DNA of 64,000 nt from assembly GCA_944470555.2 (NCBI GenBank), contig OX104128.1:63805257-63869256 (forward strand), written 5' to 3'. Source of the stretch: Heterobilharzia americana. Lineage: Eukaryota; Platyhelminthes; Trematoda; Strigeidida; Schistosomatidae. The notes under the pieces were generated by a model. The model did not search any database, was not told the origin of the DNA, and saw nothing but the letters and a program-made list of their open reading frames with translations. The position numbers and the translations under genes are program-made. Shown in pieces: positions 44,515 through 55,862 of the stretch. Each line of letters begins with the position of its first letter. Positions within the stretch are counted from its first letter, which is position 1.

Positions 44515-45700
44515 TTGCAGGCGTGTTAGAGCCTATGGTGAGATGTCAGGTGAGCTGTACTCATCGACTGGTGTCCGTCAAGGGTACCCACTGTCTCCAT
44601 TCTTATTCAATTTCATCATAGATATTCTTACGAGGTCTCATCTCATCATCAGGTTACACAGACGTTGACCTAATCACAGGAGAATTTTCGTTACACCTAG
44701 AATATGCAGATGACATAGTCCTATCAAGTGAAGATGCTGACAAAATGTGGAGTCTTCTGAACACCTTGAGTGTCAATTTGAGAATGTCCGGATGCGGTTT
44801 TCACCACCCTAATGCAAATTTTCGCTCCAGTACTGGTCTTCAGTGGTGCCGCGGCTAACAATAGAGAGTGAAGTGGTTGAGTGTGTTGACCACTTCACTT
44901 ACCTGGCAAGTAGGATCAGCCCTGGTGCACTGATCAGTTGCCGATCAAATCTCTGCATGGATACAAAAGACTCGATTGGCTTTTGCCAATTTACGCACCT
45001 ATGGTGCCACCGTGATATCCGATTATCTATTAAGGGTCGCGTCTACTGCACAGCAGTCCGGTCTGTTCTACTGTATGGCTGTGAAACATGGCCATTGAAA
45101 GTGGAAGACATGAGAAGGCTTCAGGTGTTTGACCATCGTTGCCTTCGTAGTATAGGATGTATTCCATGGTGTCACCACGTGAGTAATGCAGAAGTCAGGT
45201 ATAGAGTTTTAGGGAGTATAGGTAAATCAGTTGACGAGGTTGTGAACCTTCATTGACTGAGACGTTTGGCACACGTGTTGAGTATGCCCAGTCCCCGATT
45301 GCCTAGTCACACAATGTTGGCTGAGGTGGGTCCAGGCGTAAAAAGGCCCTAGGTGGCCAGACTGCAACGTGGCACCAATGTGTGAAGTCTCTAACTATTG
45401 GTTTGAGCCATGTGGGGTGATGCAGACTAGGTGGTTGGGATCCGAGGGACAAGAGGAACCAGTGACGGAGACTCTAGGTGATATGGCGCAGATGTATACA
45501 TGCATTTTTCTCATCTTGACGACGCTATACCTAATCTCACCATCTTCCCATTGTTCGTTCCTTTATTTTCGTACTTTATATTTCTTTTGACTGAATTCTC
45601 TTATCTTCATCTTGCGCCTCACTGCCTTTTTACTTGATGTACTGATATGAAGAGTAGCAACTCGGACTGTTGCGCAGTAATGCCTGGTCCTAGGTTGATC
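44515..45700 (+). mobile_element. Family B non-LTR retrotransposon, best RT copy
   Basis: Begins inside the RT with RVRAYGEMSGELYSSTGVRQ and GYPLSPFLFNFIIDIL (44525-44635), then LITGEFSLHLEYADDIVLSS (44670-44730), and a 137-codon open segment at 44843-45256 with YLASRISPGALISCRSNLCM, SVLLYGCETWPLKVEDMRRL and VFDHRCLRSIGCIPWCHHVS. The untranslated tail includes the usual RCRLGGWG-type region and ends with GATATGAAGAGTAGCAACTC and GCCTGGTCCTAGGTTGAT near 45700. It is nearly identical in nucleotides to 29.72-30.34 kb, so the two are fairly recent insertions. Confidence 0.84.
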
Positions 45701-46559
45701 CGGATGGATGATACAGAATATCAGTACATTTGATATTTAGAATTCCTGACACGCCAACTGGTCCTAGACTTTGTGAAGCTTTAATGATTTTAAGCAGTTG
45801 AATACATCTGTTTTATTGAATTAGGAAAACTGTCACCTGTTGTTTGTGAAGAAATCGATAACATAACGTTGTTAGGCTTGAGTATAAGTGATTGATTTAC
45901 TGCACAGACGTTTTCGTAGGCTTCATTACTGATTTTTCATGGACCTGTAAAATATTTACACAGCCTCCAAATACTGGAAGAGTTTTCATACGATATAATC
46001 TTTCTGTCAAACATTTAGTTTAGATGTTTTATCTCAAACTTAATCAAGCAGTTAAGTTGTTTAACGCCAGTGTAATCATTCAGTTGATGGAGCTTATTTT
46101 TTTGCTCTTCTCTGCCTCTTTAACTGCGGAGAAGAAAGTCTACCAAATCTTTAAAAACATATTTGAGCTGGGTAGTAAATATCAAAGCAAAATTTCAAAT
46201 AACATGTAACAGCCTGGATAGTGTCGTCTAATACACCATTTTAAGATATGTCCCACTCTGTATTTCCAGCATGCTTCTGAATATCAGTATGTAGTCATAT
46301 GTATTGGTCCTGTGCATAACTTTTTTTTACACAGGAATGACAAAGTATTTTTCGATAGTTTGCCATGTGCTTTTGCCAGAACATGTGTAGCACAGTGATC
46401 TGAGTCCAGTAATGGTGCTCGTTTTCAAATTTCAAGCATACTAAGTTCAAGTCTAAAAATGAGTACATTTCTGTGACTGAAATAACACAGAAAGTTGTAA
46501 TCACGCGAGTTAAAATCACCACGCACCACAGATAATGAACCACTTACTATGGGAGCTAT
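45701..46559. other. AT-rich stretch, no gene recognised
   Basis: Short frames only. Nothing recognisable. Confidence 0.4.
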
Positions 46560-47110
46560 AAATTCCGTGGAGTTGTCAAGAATCTAGATAAATCTAAGTA
46601 ACTCCAACCAGGGTACAATGACAGATACTACCAAATAACCTCCCAATCGACTAAGCTGAATGGCTTTTTCAAGTGTCAAAATAAGCTAGTGCACGCGTGT
46701 GCCTATATCCTACAGCCTGGTTGAGTATGAACATCTGGTGGTGGTACCCACGACTAAACATAAAAAGTACCTAGGTTTCTTGAATTTGATATTTCTGAAC
46801 TTTACTTAGAGGTCAGATGATAATAGGACCTAGAATCGTAGGCATCATGTTCATTGAAATGATTCCCCTCTGATTATCACAGAGTTTCTATTTGAAGACT
46901 TGACCAGCCACTGTTTATAACCAGTCAGGTGAGATTTTATCTGATTCCAATGTATTATTTAACGCTTCACTTGACCTGACCAATAATCTTCGATCACCGT
47001 TCTCACATACCCCCGACACAAACCCATCTGGCTCTAAGTCTCTACTTCGATATTCTGAAAAGACTCCAGTGCCAACTGTCTCAACAGTTAATATACACGG
47101 AGTCACTTTA
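46560..47110 (-). mobile_element. CR1-like RT N-terminal fragment
   Basis: Minus strand 47106-46915 reads GVFSEYRSRDLEPDGFVSG and ends in ALNNTLESDKISPDWL. This fits the start of a CR1-type RT (a KSPGPDG-like region followed by FNxSLxxGxIPxDW). Downstream, past a stop, come QVFK and NQRGIISMN, where KKGD and NYRPISL are expected. Heavily mutated. Confidence 0.5.
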
Positions 47111-48455
47111 ATCCAATACTTATGGTACCTTCATAAACTTACGGGTGATAAATAAAGTGTTGTGTACATAGTCGTGAACCTTTGCATTCCAATAGTGACA
47201 ACACATCATACACAATTTGATTCGGTTGCAATCATTACGAAGCGTTTCACAGCCGTATTTGTTTGTACCCCTCACAGTGACTGACGTGACTGTATTCCTC
47301 TACTTACAAGAAAAGTTCACGATGCACCAATAACAAACTCATAACGATATGTAAAATATTTTGACAATATTAAAGTACAAGATTTTATACGAATTCGTTG
47401 GTAAATATATTAAAAATACTAACTTCATCGTTGCACTTTTGTTTGGTAGTTCAAGTTAGATTTAACCAGTTACCGCCAAAAGGTATGTTAAGGGGTTCGA
47501 TTTCCTTATCTTGCAATGATTTCGAAAAGCGCTTATCTTTCGCTTAGAAAATAAAATGGTATATCGACCATGCTGTCGAAATAAATAACATTTCCAACTA
47601 ACCTACCATGTTTACAATGTGCTCTCAGTTTAAAACGAATTATTTCAGTTCATATAAATCGGAGGTATTTCCAAAATGCCATGAAATAACTCCTTTATTT
47701 CTTTGTTTTATTCAACCAAAAAATACTACTCGAATAAAACTAATAAAGACACAGAATCCTGAGTATTATAAGCAATTATTTATTCACATCTTGATGACTA
47801 AAGGTCATATGCGATACCGAATGAGAGATGGCACAATGGACGAATATTTTTCGAGTTACTTTCTGTTCATTATCTGCTTTTTCCTAAAGTATTGTGTTAG
47901 TGATTAAGGCTCAAGAACTTTAGAGACAAGAAGTATATGCTGAGTCTAGCTAAGCTTTTCTCCATTCATGTATCCATCTTCAACAGAATGTTAACAGGGG
48001 CATTGACTGCTGAACAAACGGAGTCGCAAAACGCCCAATATTACTGAGTTATTGCCTGGTCATTGCCTGGTTCATAGTTCGTGATCATGGCAATACGAAT
48101 ACTCAATTGTTGGATCAGTATATCAAAGCACAGAATTTATAAAAGGCATCTGTTTTCAACAAATTTACTTCTTAACTGTAAGTAAATGCACCAGTGAATT
48201 TATATTCAGAAAACCATCCTCCATAATGAAGTGTAGAGTTGTTTCATAACTTTTATGAATGTGCGAATAATAATAACGCTCATAGTGACAATGGTAAGCT
48301 GAGATGAAAATTATATCACAACTGTGTTGTGATCAATTAGAAACCACGACTGAATATGCTTCTTTTGGACGTAAGAAGTCAAATATTCATTCACAGTAGG
48401 CCAACAACTCTGCTGCTTCAAGAAACTGGGTGGGAATATTTTTTGGAAGAACCTC
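47111..48455. other. AT-rich stretch, no gene recognised
   Basis: A 99-codon plus-strand frame at 47608-47907 has no motif, no obvious splice context and unremarkable composition. I leave it uncalled. Confidence 0.35.
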
Positions 48456-48462
48456 AGAATTG

Positions 48463-48652
48463 TGTTTTTGAGATGAATGAGAATTTCAATTTAGAGCTAG
48501 TTTTCATCACTCGGGGGACCATTGAGAACTGGGGAGTACTGGACGGTTGTTTCATCCCAGTGTAGGGCTCCTCAGCAGTATGCACCCATGACCTGGCTAA
48601 GGATCGAACTCAAGATCTTCAGAATTCACGGCGAACGCTTTAACCACTGAAC
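48463..48652 (-). mobile_element. Hammerhead SINE (Sm-alpha-like), minus copy
   Basis: Read on the minus strand: a tRNA-like head with an A-box-like GTTCAGTGGTTAAAGCG and a B box GAGTTCGATCC, a hammerhead domain at 48583-48534, then a tail with TCATTCATCTC. The schistosome Sm-alpha family combines a pol III promoter with a hammerhead ribozyme in just this order. Confidence 0.78.
48534..48583 (-). ncRNA. Hammerhead ribozyme with imperfect stem II
   Basis: On the minus strand: CUGAGGA (48575-48569), GAAA (48553-48550) and cleavage triplet GUC (48544-48542) are all present. Stem I pairs GCATACTG with CAGTACTC except at its outer end. Stem II has a G-U pair and a C-A mismatch next to GAAA, which should weaken it. 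Confidence 0.7.
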
Positions 48653-48850
48653 TTTGACCCAGTGCCTGAATGGTTAACGCATTCACCACGAAACCTGAAG
48701 GTCCCGAGTCCGGCCCCTAGCAGGGTCATGGCTGAGTACTGCTGAGGAGTCCCATACTAGGACGAAACAGCTGTCTAGTACTCCCAGGTTTTCAATGATT
48801 CCCCAAGTGATTTGAGTCCATGATGAATACCACCTTTAAATCTTAGATTT
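48653..48850 (+). mobile_element. Hammerhead SINE (Sm-alpha-like), plus copy
   Basis: Head-to-head with the preceding minus copy. A-box-like CAGTGCCTGAATGGTTAACG, then a B box that has lost its consensus (GTCCCGAGTCCGG), then the hammerhead at 48734-48783, then the tail (TTTCAATGATTCCC, AGTCCATGATGAATACC). Confidence 0.8.
48734..48783 (+). ncRNA. Hammerhead ribozyme with intact core
   Basis: Type I hammerhead. Stem I: GAGTACTG (48734-48741) pairs with TAGTACTC (48776-48783), with one G-U pair at the base. Box CUGAGGA (48742-48748) fits CUGANGA, in which position 7 is free. Stem II: GTCC/GGAC with loop CATACTA (48749-48763). Box GAAA (48764-48767). Minimal stem III: A-U, C-G and A-U over a two-base loop (48767-48774). 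Cleavage triplet GUC, so the cut is expected after 48775. Every catalytic position is consensus. A self-cleaving transcript is expected if the locus is transcribed. Confidence 0.88.
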
Positions 48851-49259
48851 ATCAAGTCTCAAAGGAACTCATCTATGCTAGTGTAGAAGCACTGCTGAAG
48901 AGCTAATCGAAAATAAATGTTCCTGTTTTCAACTTAGTACTTTTCTAATATCATTCAAGTATATTGAAATGAGTATTGGTATCGATAATTCTGAAAGACC
49001 TTTCGGAATCGTTTGTAGTTACTTTCATAAGTGATAGCCTTTTAAAGAACATACCATCACCTTTTTTTGCATCTTCTTCGTTTCCATGGTAATTTTGTGA
49101 TACTCTTAATTTTTATCATTCTATTTATCATCAGTTCTTTTTATAACCAACTCGTATTTGCGACATGACAGAAACGCTTTGAGATAGATGGTAAAATTAA
49201 GACAAATAGTTGTTAACCATGCTTTGGATAGTATGTGAAACGGCTATCAATTAATAGGA

Positions 49260-49800
49260 ATTTCACTCCAAATAGAGGATAAGAATAAGTTCCCACTGTT
49301 CCTGAGAAGACCTCAGCTATGAATATCAAATTCAGAGGAGACAAAGTAGTAGAAATACTGAAGAATTGGCTCTTCAAAGGATTCAGAGAAACATTTAATG
49401 CCACCGAACTGCGAATATTCTTCTTCAGCCAAAAGTTGATTCAAGGTATTATGAAGGACAAACTGCCACTTTGGGTGACATCGAGATATGCCTATCAGTT
49501 CACTCGCTTTTGTGGAGCTGGTTATGCAAGCCCCACAAAGCTCAGTTTTTCAAACGTATCTCCAAGCACTATCCTCTGTGGCCGTTCAGAGGAGAGGGCA
49601 GGTCAGGTAACAGTTACATCATACATAATTTGGTCAATTCTGGTCATATCGCCTCCTTACAGTCTTATTTCAAAATCCTTTACAAAGTCAAGCCAAACGG
49701 CTAGAAAGAAGTTTGGATTCACTAACTTATGTATAGCAGAGGCATTGGTAATTTAAGAGTTAAAGCTTGAGTTCCACATACAGAAGAGGTACGTCCATTC
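49260..49800 (+). mobile_element. Penelope-like GIY-YIG endonuclease fragment
   Basis: Plus-strand 49319-49756 encodes the linker (GDKVVEILKNWLFKGFRETF) and DKLPLWVTSRYAYQFTRFCG with AGYA, where GIY-YIG nucleases have a CxCxxxYIGRT motif; here the YIGRT is mutated. At about 49540 the reading must move to the next frame, which continues with FKRISKHYPLWPFRGEGRSG, IIHNLVNSGHIASLQSYFKI and LYKVKPN. The first frame resumes with NLCIAEALVI. No reverse transcriptase lies upstream, so only the 3' part was inserted or survives. Confidence 0.78.
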
Positions 49801-50915
49801 TGTTAGTTTGCCGTGGTCGTAATCTTACCTTGAGTTTCTTTATTGCATCAACATTCATGTTACTTTTGTTGACTGTTTATTGTTATTGTTTTTACCTTAT
49901 GGTTTAATTTTTCTACTTTTTACCGTATTGGTCCCAATTTCCCATTAAAGTTCCCACAATAATTTGCTCCGATTGTTCATTATAATTAGTATTATTATTT
50001 TTGACCTGTTTATTCTTTTAAACAATTAATCATCACGTTAATCGTTACACTTAATAATCCAACCCCCCTCTAACCCAAAAATCGACTAACTATATCACGA
50101 GTGAACTTAAAAACCACCCTAGCAACTGCTGAAATAATCACTCAGAAAGTTAACCTCTTACGGAATGAAGAAATGTAATTGGCTATCTCAGCTATTACTA
50201 GGACATCCTTTAAAGTAGCTCTTGTTTCATCATAAAACATTCCGTTTTGATGACCTAATGCTTACCTATTAGCCAATAATAGACCAATCTGTTTGATTGT
50301 TATGACTATAAATACGATTGGAAAGCTGCTGAAATTGATTCGTCGAAAAGAAAATTTTCTTCGCTGAATTATTTTGTGTTTTTGAAGGATAATTGATAAG
50401 AATATTTCAAATGACTATGCATGCCTATTTTTATACAAAAAAGTAGGCTTAAATGGTTCATAACGTTGCGGAAAGTGTGCTAAATGGATCACATCAATTA
50501 ATGGTAAACTTATTTTACGAAGTTTTAATCATGAACCTAGTAAAGTGCCAAAATTATTGACAATACAAATAATAATTTTCATTTGCTTTACACCTAATGA
50601 TTATTGTTTTGACATTATAATATGAAAGTGCACTAGGATACTCTATTCAAACAAATCGTATATAATTTACACTTTCTTACATAAATGATCTGGCTTTCTT
50701 GTGATTATTTTACTGAGGAATTTCGATGTAAAGTGCCATTCAATCGGTTATAGTTGTTATTAGTTTCTGGCAGTAATAACCATACACTTCATTGTATTAG
50801 TTTTCCATTTATCATTAATTCCTACTAACCAACAGTATAATGGAGATAGTTTAAGATTTTTTTCACCAGACTACTTATTGACAGAAATTGGAAATTGTGA
50901 CCACAGGAAACCAAC
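49801..50915. other. AT-rich stretch, probable Penelope-type 3' flank
   Basis: No frame of note. A CTGCTGAAATTG segment followed by TCGTCGAAAAG at 50324-50350 vaguely recalls hammerhead boxes but lacks the core. Nothing else. Confidence 0.3.
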
Positions 50916-50917
50916 CC

Positions 50918-51120
50918 AGTGGCTGAATGCTTAACGTGTTCGCCGTGAAACCTGAAGGTCCTGAGTTCGATCCCTAGCCGATCGTGGCTCAGTACTGCTT
51001 AGGAGTCCCATACTAGGACGAGACACCTGTCCAGTGCTCACAGATTTTCAATTATTCCCTAACTGATGTCAGTCCATGATGAATACTACTTCTAAATTAA
51101 AAATCCCCATTCATCTCAAA
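50918..51120 (+). mobile_element. Hammerhead SINE (Sm-alpha-like), decayed core
   Basis: A-box-like CAGTGGCTGAATGCTTAACG, good B box GAGTTCGATCC (50963-50973), then the hammerhead domain at 50990-51039, then the tail ending in CATTCATCTC. Stem I, stem II (GTCC/GGAC) and stem III are preserved, but the boxes read CUUAGGA and GAGA instead of CUGANGA and GAAA, two changes at essential positions. Confidence 0.78.
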
Positions 51121-51599
51121 AATACATTAATTATTTTCTATTATACATTTAAGGGGTTGGTTGGAATGATACACCCGTCATTGCAAATACCCATGAATAA
51201 TTAAATAGTTCAAACACTGAAAACCGGTTTAGTAAATTAGTTTCAGTTTTCACGCTTTACCAACAAAGAAATGCATCACTGAGTACCAAAAAATGGACAA
51301 TCATTCTAGGATAATGAAACAAAGTAAATGGTTATTGTTTCTGCCTTGTGAAATTTAATTTGGATATTCTCACTCAGTATCCGATAAGCGATTCCATAGA
51401 AATCTGACACTAATTTTTTTTTCCTCGAGGCTAATTCACTGATGTCATGGTATTTCATGCCTAAAACTACCCTCCATGAAATTTCACCCACTTTATTTGT
51501 GCTGGGTTCAACTCTGCCGTCTGATACAAAGGCTTAGCAGTCATATTAACACGAATACGCATTATTTCTGTACTTGAAGACTAGCAAATTCAGTTACTC
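51121..51599. other. AT-rich stretch, no gene recognised
   Basis: Only short frames. Nothing recognisable. Confidence 0.35.
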
Positions 51600-51925
51600 T
51601 ACTGAAGTGATGATGTTGATACCGAAAATATCTTGCAGTTTTATTCTGTTGCTACATATTGTCTGAATGACTGAGGAATTGATTGGTATTCATCAATTTT
51701 CAGTCTAAATAGTAAAAGTTGACAGATTGCACAGGAAACCAATCGACACACTCAGCAATCATATCAAAGCAGCATACTCAAAGTTCACAAATGTTACTGC
51801 CTTCAAGAGCAAAAAACAACCTGTCTTCAGCAGCTCTCCAACCGTACATAGAATTCTAATTATCCAGACTTCGTATTAGCCAGCCAAATTCTTCTTCAAA
51901 TGATAGCCACGAGTGGGAAATGTAT
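51600..51925 (-). repeat. Dispersed repeat, inverted partner of 40.55-40.88 kb
   Basis: The reverse complement follows 40545-40880 with moderate divergence: GGTTGGAGAGCTGCTGAAGA with a following CAGGT, GTTTTTTGCTCTTGAAGG and GATTGG are in the same order. Confidence 0.6.
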
Positions 51926-52559
51926 GCGACTTGTCGTATATCAGTACTTCCGAACTAACCTTTCGTGTGCATGATACTCTGCAGACACTCTAAATCGTTG
52001 GAGTTATTTTCAGAGGATTATTTCTTCCCTGGCTATATGCCGTTCTTAATATATTCTCTGGTAGCTCACTTGGAGAAATTGCTGTGCTTTAAATATTTAC
52101 CACTTCATTGGCTTCTTTGGTATATTCTTCTCTCCGCTGTACCATTTTGTTTACGTTTTATTCATACATCAAAAAGGCTTAGTCGTTACCTCGCTTCACA
52201 TTACATTGCCAACTTACTTCTGGGAAACACACTGTTAAAATTCTTCGGCAGTATGCTTGCTTGTTCGATATTTTCGTTTACCACATCGAATAAACTCAAC
52301 CGATAGCTGGTACCTTGATATGGTGGTCAGCCTTGCATATCACAATGACTCAAAGATGTATGCTATTAGGAACATTTTTTTCTTGAGAACACACCATGAA
52401 ATGAATGGTTGTTAGACAGTGGTAAGACAGAAAGAAGTTATCGTCATAGGTTAACCTCCAATTTGTGATGATAGGCCCTGAGGTAAAGTTGTAGTACTGG
52501 CTGGACGGGGGTGTAACTCCATTAAGGCGCTTTTTATGTATGACCAACAGTTCATGCTG
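51926..52559. other. No gene recognised
   Basis: A 113-codon plus-strand frame at 51965-52306 has hydrophobic stretches but no family I recognise and no gene context, so it is not called. Confidence 0.3.
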
Positions 52560-54395
52560 ATTCTCCCTTCCATGAAGAAAAAGTCAGCGGCAAAAATAGC
52601 ACCCACTCTCCTGTCATGCAGTCTCTCAATGTCAGAGATCTGGGTTTTCTAGGTGGATTCAAGTCAGCTTAAGATAAACCTCAAATTCCTAAAAGATTCA
52701 TGCGTAGTTGGTCACAACTAGATGTTCTATGGGCTCTACGGTCATGCAGACCTAATACTAATATAATTTAATCAGCAGATACCTCAAGAAGTAATTCCTA
52801 CACAGTCTGGACGGTCAGGAAGTGTCAGTATTTTGAAGCTGGAATTGATTTTCTCAGTTAAACAGTCCTGGATAGCAATTCAAGTTCACGAAATATCATA
52901 CCTAATCTGTGTCAACAACGCTCCAAACTATATATCGGAGCTTTTAATTTCTGGACTCCCCATTTAAAATAACAACAAGCTTCGCTAACTAAAACCTCGA
53001 CATCTTGCGCCAAGGATATGTGTTGTGAAACATCCATAAATGACAAGCGCGGTTATTCACTCAACATCACCAAGCCAATCTGATGAATTTTTAAAACCCA
53101 CTCTACGAGGTTTCAGAGATTCGATGAATAGTTCTTGCAGTCTTGCAGGTATGAATATGAAATTGCATTAAGGCAAAAAGTGCACTACCCAACTGGATCG
53201 CTGTTGAAAGTCACCTATTCACTGTCCAACTAAGTGGCACTTTGAGGACTAAAAAGAATGGTGAGACTCGCAATCGCCCCTTTTCAATCTCTGCTTACAC
53301 AGCCACTGACCTTTGCTCCCATGAAATGAAAGATAAATTCTACTGAAAACCGTCTATCCTCTTACTGGAAGTCAAACATTCACAGGCGATTATTGTCGCT
53401 AGTGATTTCAATGCACAAGTGGGTAGACTAAATTAGGCAAAAAGTTTCTTTCGGAATCCCAGCCAAACAAATAGATAACAGCTTACAATGACCCCTTGGT
53501 TACTCGGTATCGAGTCGGATCCAGAACGTAACATTAAGAAAGAACTTCCAACTCCTACTAATGTTGAGAAAGCTCTTGGTAAACCAAAATGATGGAGGGA
53601 AGAAGGGTCGAATGGGCTAGCACCAGAGGTATTTAAATACAATAATCGTCGATTATTGGTTAAATGTTAGCTAGCGTATGGAAATCGAATATGAACCCCT
53701 CTGACTGGTTTCAGTTACTGATTGTTTTAGTCATTAGGAAGGGATAGAAATCCTTCAGTATTAACAGCAAGGGGATCAGGCAGAAGAATATTGTCTAAGA
53801 TCGTTGTTTCGATAATCGTCAGATGCCTTTGTAAAAGTTCGGGAATAGTAAACCTGAGAAAATGAAACAGGTTTCAGATCTCATCATGGATATATCGATT
53901 AGATCGTCTCACCCTTCCCGGACGACAGGTCTTGGAACAAACATACACTCCGATTTGACACTTGCTGTATTTTTTGACCTGAAGGTGTATTTTACTCCTG
54001 CAATCAAGTTACTATGGCAGTGTCCTTCCATGTAAGAGACGACAGGTAAGCACATACATCTGTTAAGAGTTCTATATCTTATTATCCATAAGTGTCTTAG
54101 AGCCTATGGTGAGCTGTCAGGTGAGTTGTGTGCGTCAAGAAGTGTTTACTAAAAAGTGTTTACCCTCCCCATTCGAACTTGCTTTTGTCATAGATGTGCA
54201 TATAGAGATCTTCCCGTCGTCAGACTTGACAGAGAATGACATTATCACAGAAGAATCTTTGGCAGATCGAGAGTACGCACATGAAATAGTCCTGTTACGT
54301 AAATTTAGGATGAAGACTCTTCAAAACACTTTGACTGGCAATTTGAGAATGCCTCAGATGCATTTCTTGCCACTAAAATATAAACTCTTGCTCCA
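52560..54395 (+). mobile_element. Family B non-LTR retrotransposon relic, endonuclease plus RT
   Basis: The endonuclease is read near 53190-53435: LFTVQLSGTLRTKKNGETRN, FSISAYTATDLCSHEMKDKF and IIVASDFNAQVGRL. RT parts follow: KALGKPK, then GLAPEVFKYN (53570-53640), degenerate sequence to 54090, and the palm at 54106-54330 (SGELCVRQ-like, PSPFELAFVIDV, ESLADREYAHEIVLL, where YADD has become YAHE). It stops at about 54395, where an oppositely oriented copy begins. The most nearly complete domain order of this family here, but full of stops. Confidence 0.72.
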
Positions 54396-55640
54396 CACAC
54401 GTCATCATCATCAATACAGAACCAGGCATTACTGAATAACGTTCGAACTTTCCACACTTCATATCACTATGTTAAGCGAGAAAGAATCAAGGTAGAAAAT
54501 AAAGAAATAAAGGAGGATCGATCAAAAGCAGAAGAAAGTAAAGAGAGGTAGGATGGATAAGGAAGCAGTGAATTTGCTATAAAGATTAGGATGAGGATAG
54601 TGTTTGTATACAACTAATCCATTGACAGTAATTCTCAGCCATATCACAAACAGCCAATCTACAACCACTGGTTTCTGTTGTCACGTGGACCCCAACGGCT
54701 AGCCTGCATCTCTCTACATGGCTCAGACCAATAGTCAAGGGCTTCATGTACTGATGCCATGTTTCAGTCTGGACACCCTGAGCCATTTTCCCGCCTGAAC
54801 CTACCTCGGATAACATTGCGATGACGATGACTAGGCACGTTTAACACGTGTTCCAGAAATCTAGACCGATTCAAATTCACAAATTCATAAACTGACTTTC
54901 CTCTTCTCCCTAAAACTTTACACCTGAATTCTGCATTACCGACATGATGACAACGTGATAAACGGCTTATGCTACGATGGAAACGGTGGTCAAACACCAC
55001 AAGCCTTGTCATGTTCCTAACCTTTAATGGTCACGTTTCTCAGTCACACAGTAGAGCACAATAATCTGCAGCTCAGTACACTCGACACTTAATAGACAAT
55101 TGGATATCATGGAAGCGTCACAGACGGTGTAAGTTAGCAAACGTTAGTCAAGGCTTTCGTGTCTGTACAGACTTCATCGATCACTGATCCATCAGCGCTG
55201 ATCCAACTTCCCAGGTAAGTGAGGCGACCAATTCACCCAGTCATTTAACCTCTGGTTGTTAAACAGGGTACCACTGAAGACCAGTTCTGGCGCAACAGTT
55301 TGCATTTGGTTGATGAGAAATGCATCTCAAGCATTCTCATATTGCTAGTCAAGGTGTCTTGAAGAGTCTACATAGTGTCACTGTCTTCAGTTAACAGGAC
55401 CGTATCATTTACGTATTCTGTATCGATCAAGGATTCCCGTCCTGTGATACGCCGAAATCCTGTGAAGTTATATCCATACACTCTCTTTGTTTTAATTAAC
55501 ACACCAAATTTCGCTATTGTTTCATTTCTTCTTGTTCTCTTTTTTACGACTTTTGCCATTTTCGGTTTCATTTCTTTCCTATTTCTCTGTCTGTTATCTA
55601 TGTTATGCACTCAACCACCTTGGGAAAATTCGGGCAGTAG
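54395..55640 (-). mobile_element. Family B non-LTR retrotransposon, minus copy
   Basis: The 3' end at the left (54398-54470) is the reversed tail: a CATCATCATC run and ACCAGGCATTAC, then the ATATCACTAT segment. On the minus strand come MAQGVQTETWHQYMKPLTIG with LSHVERCRL (54816-54586), VFDHRFHRSISRLSRCHHVG and RCKVLGRRGKSV (55012-54764), and RITGRESLIDTEYVNDTVLL (55610-55368), where YADD has become YVND. It probably inserted into the plus copy on its left, which it truncates. Confidence 0.75.
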
Positions 55641-55649
55641 GCAATGAGC

Positions 55650-55790
55650 TACACCTATCTTGTGAGGGCTAGTGATACTAGCTGGTTAGCAGAACTTCAG
55701 TAGGTGGAGCGGGGCTCGAACGTGTGACCCAATGGTTGATTGTCATCTCCTTAAATTGCTGAGCCATAGCTCCACATCCTCTATGTACCT
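55650..55790 (-). mobile_element. Second tRNA-like SINE family, minus copy
   Basis: On the minus strand GGAGCTATGGCTCAGCAATT opens a tRNA-like head with an A box, and CGTTCGAGCCCCGCTCC is a good B box about 50 nt later. The body continues with TGCTAACCAGCTAGTATCAC and CTCACAAGATAGGTG. A decayed plus copy lies at 59.68-59.83 kb. Confidence 0.72.
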
Positions 55791-55799
55791 ATTACTTTA

Positions 55800-55862
55800 A
55801 TGTGGTGATACTAGATGTGACAACTTGGACCGTCACACCAGGTCCCATGTTGGTGTTATCTG
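55800..55862 (+). mobile_element. Family B tail fragment
   Basis: GATACTAGATGTGACAAC, then TGGACCGTCAC, then GGTCCCATGTTG follow the family B tail with a small internal deletion. Confidence 0.5.

Noticed and set aside
47608..47907. 99-codon plus-strand frame as an exon.
   Set aside because: I found no matching splice phases or neighbouring exons, and no motif.
51965..52306. 113-codon plus-strand frame with hydrophobic stretches as a membrane protein.
   Set aside because: T-rich DNA gives Phe/Leu-rich translations by chance; no promoter, polyA signal or family resemblance.
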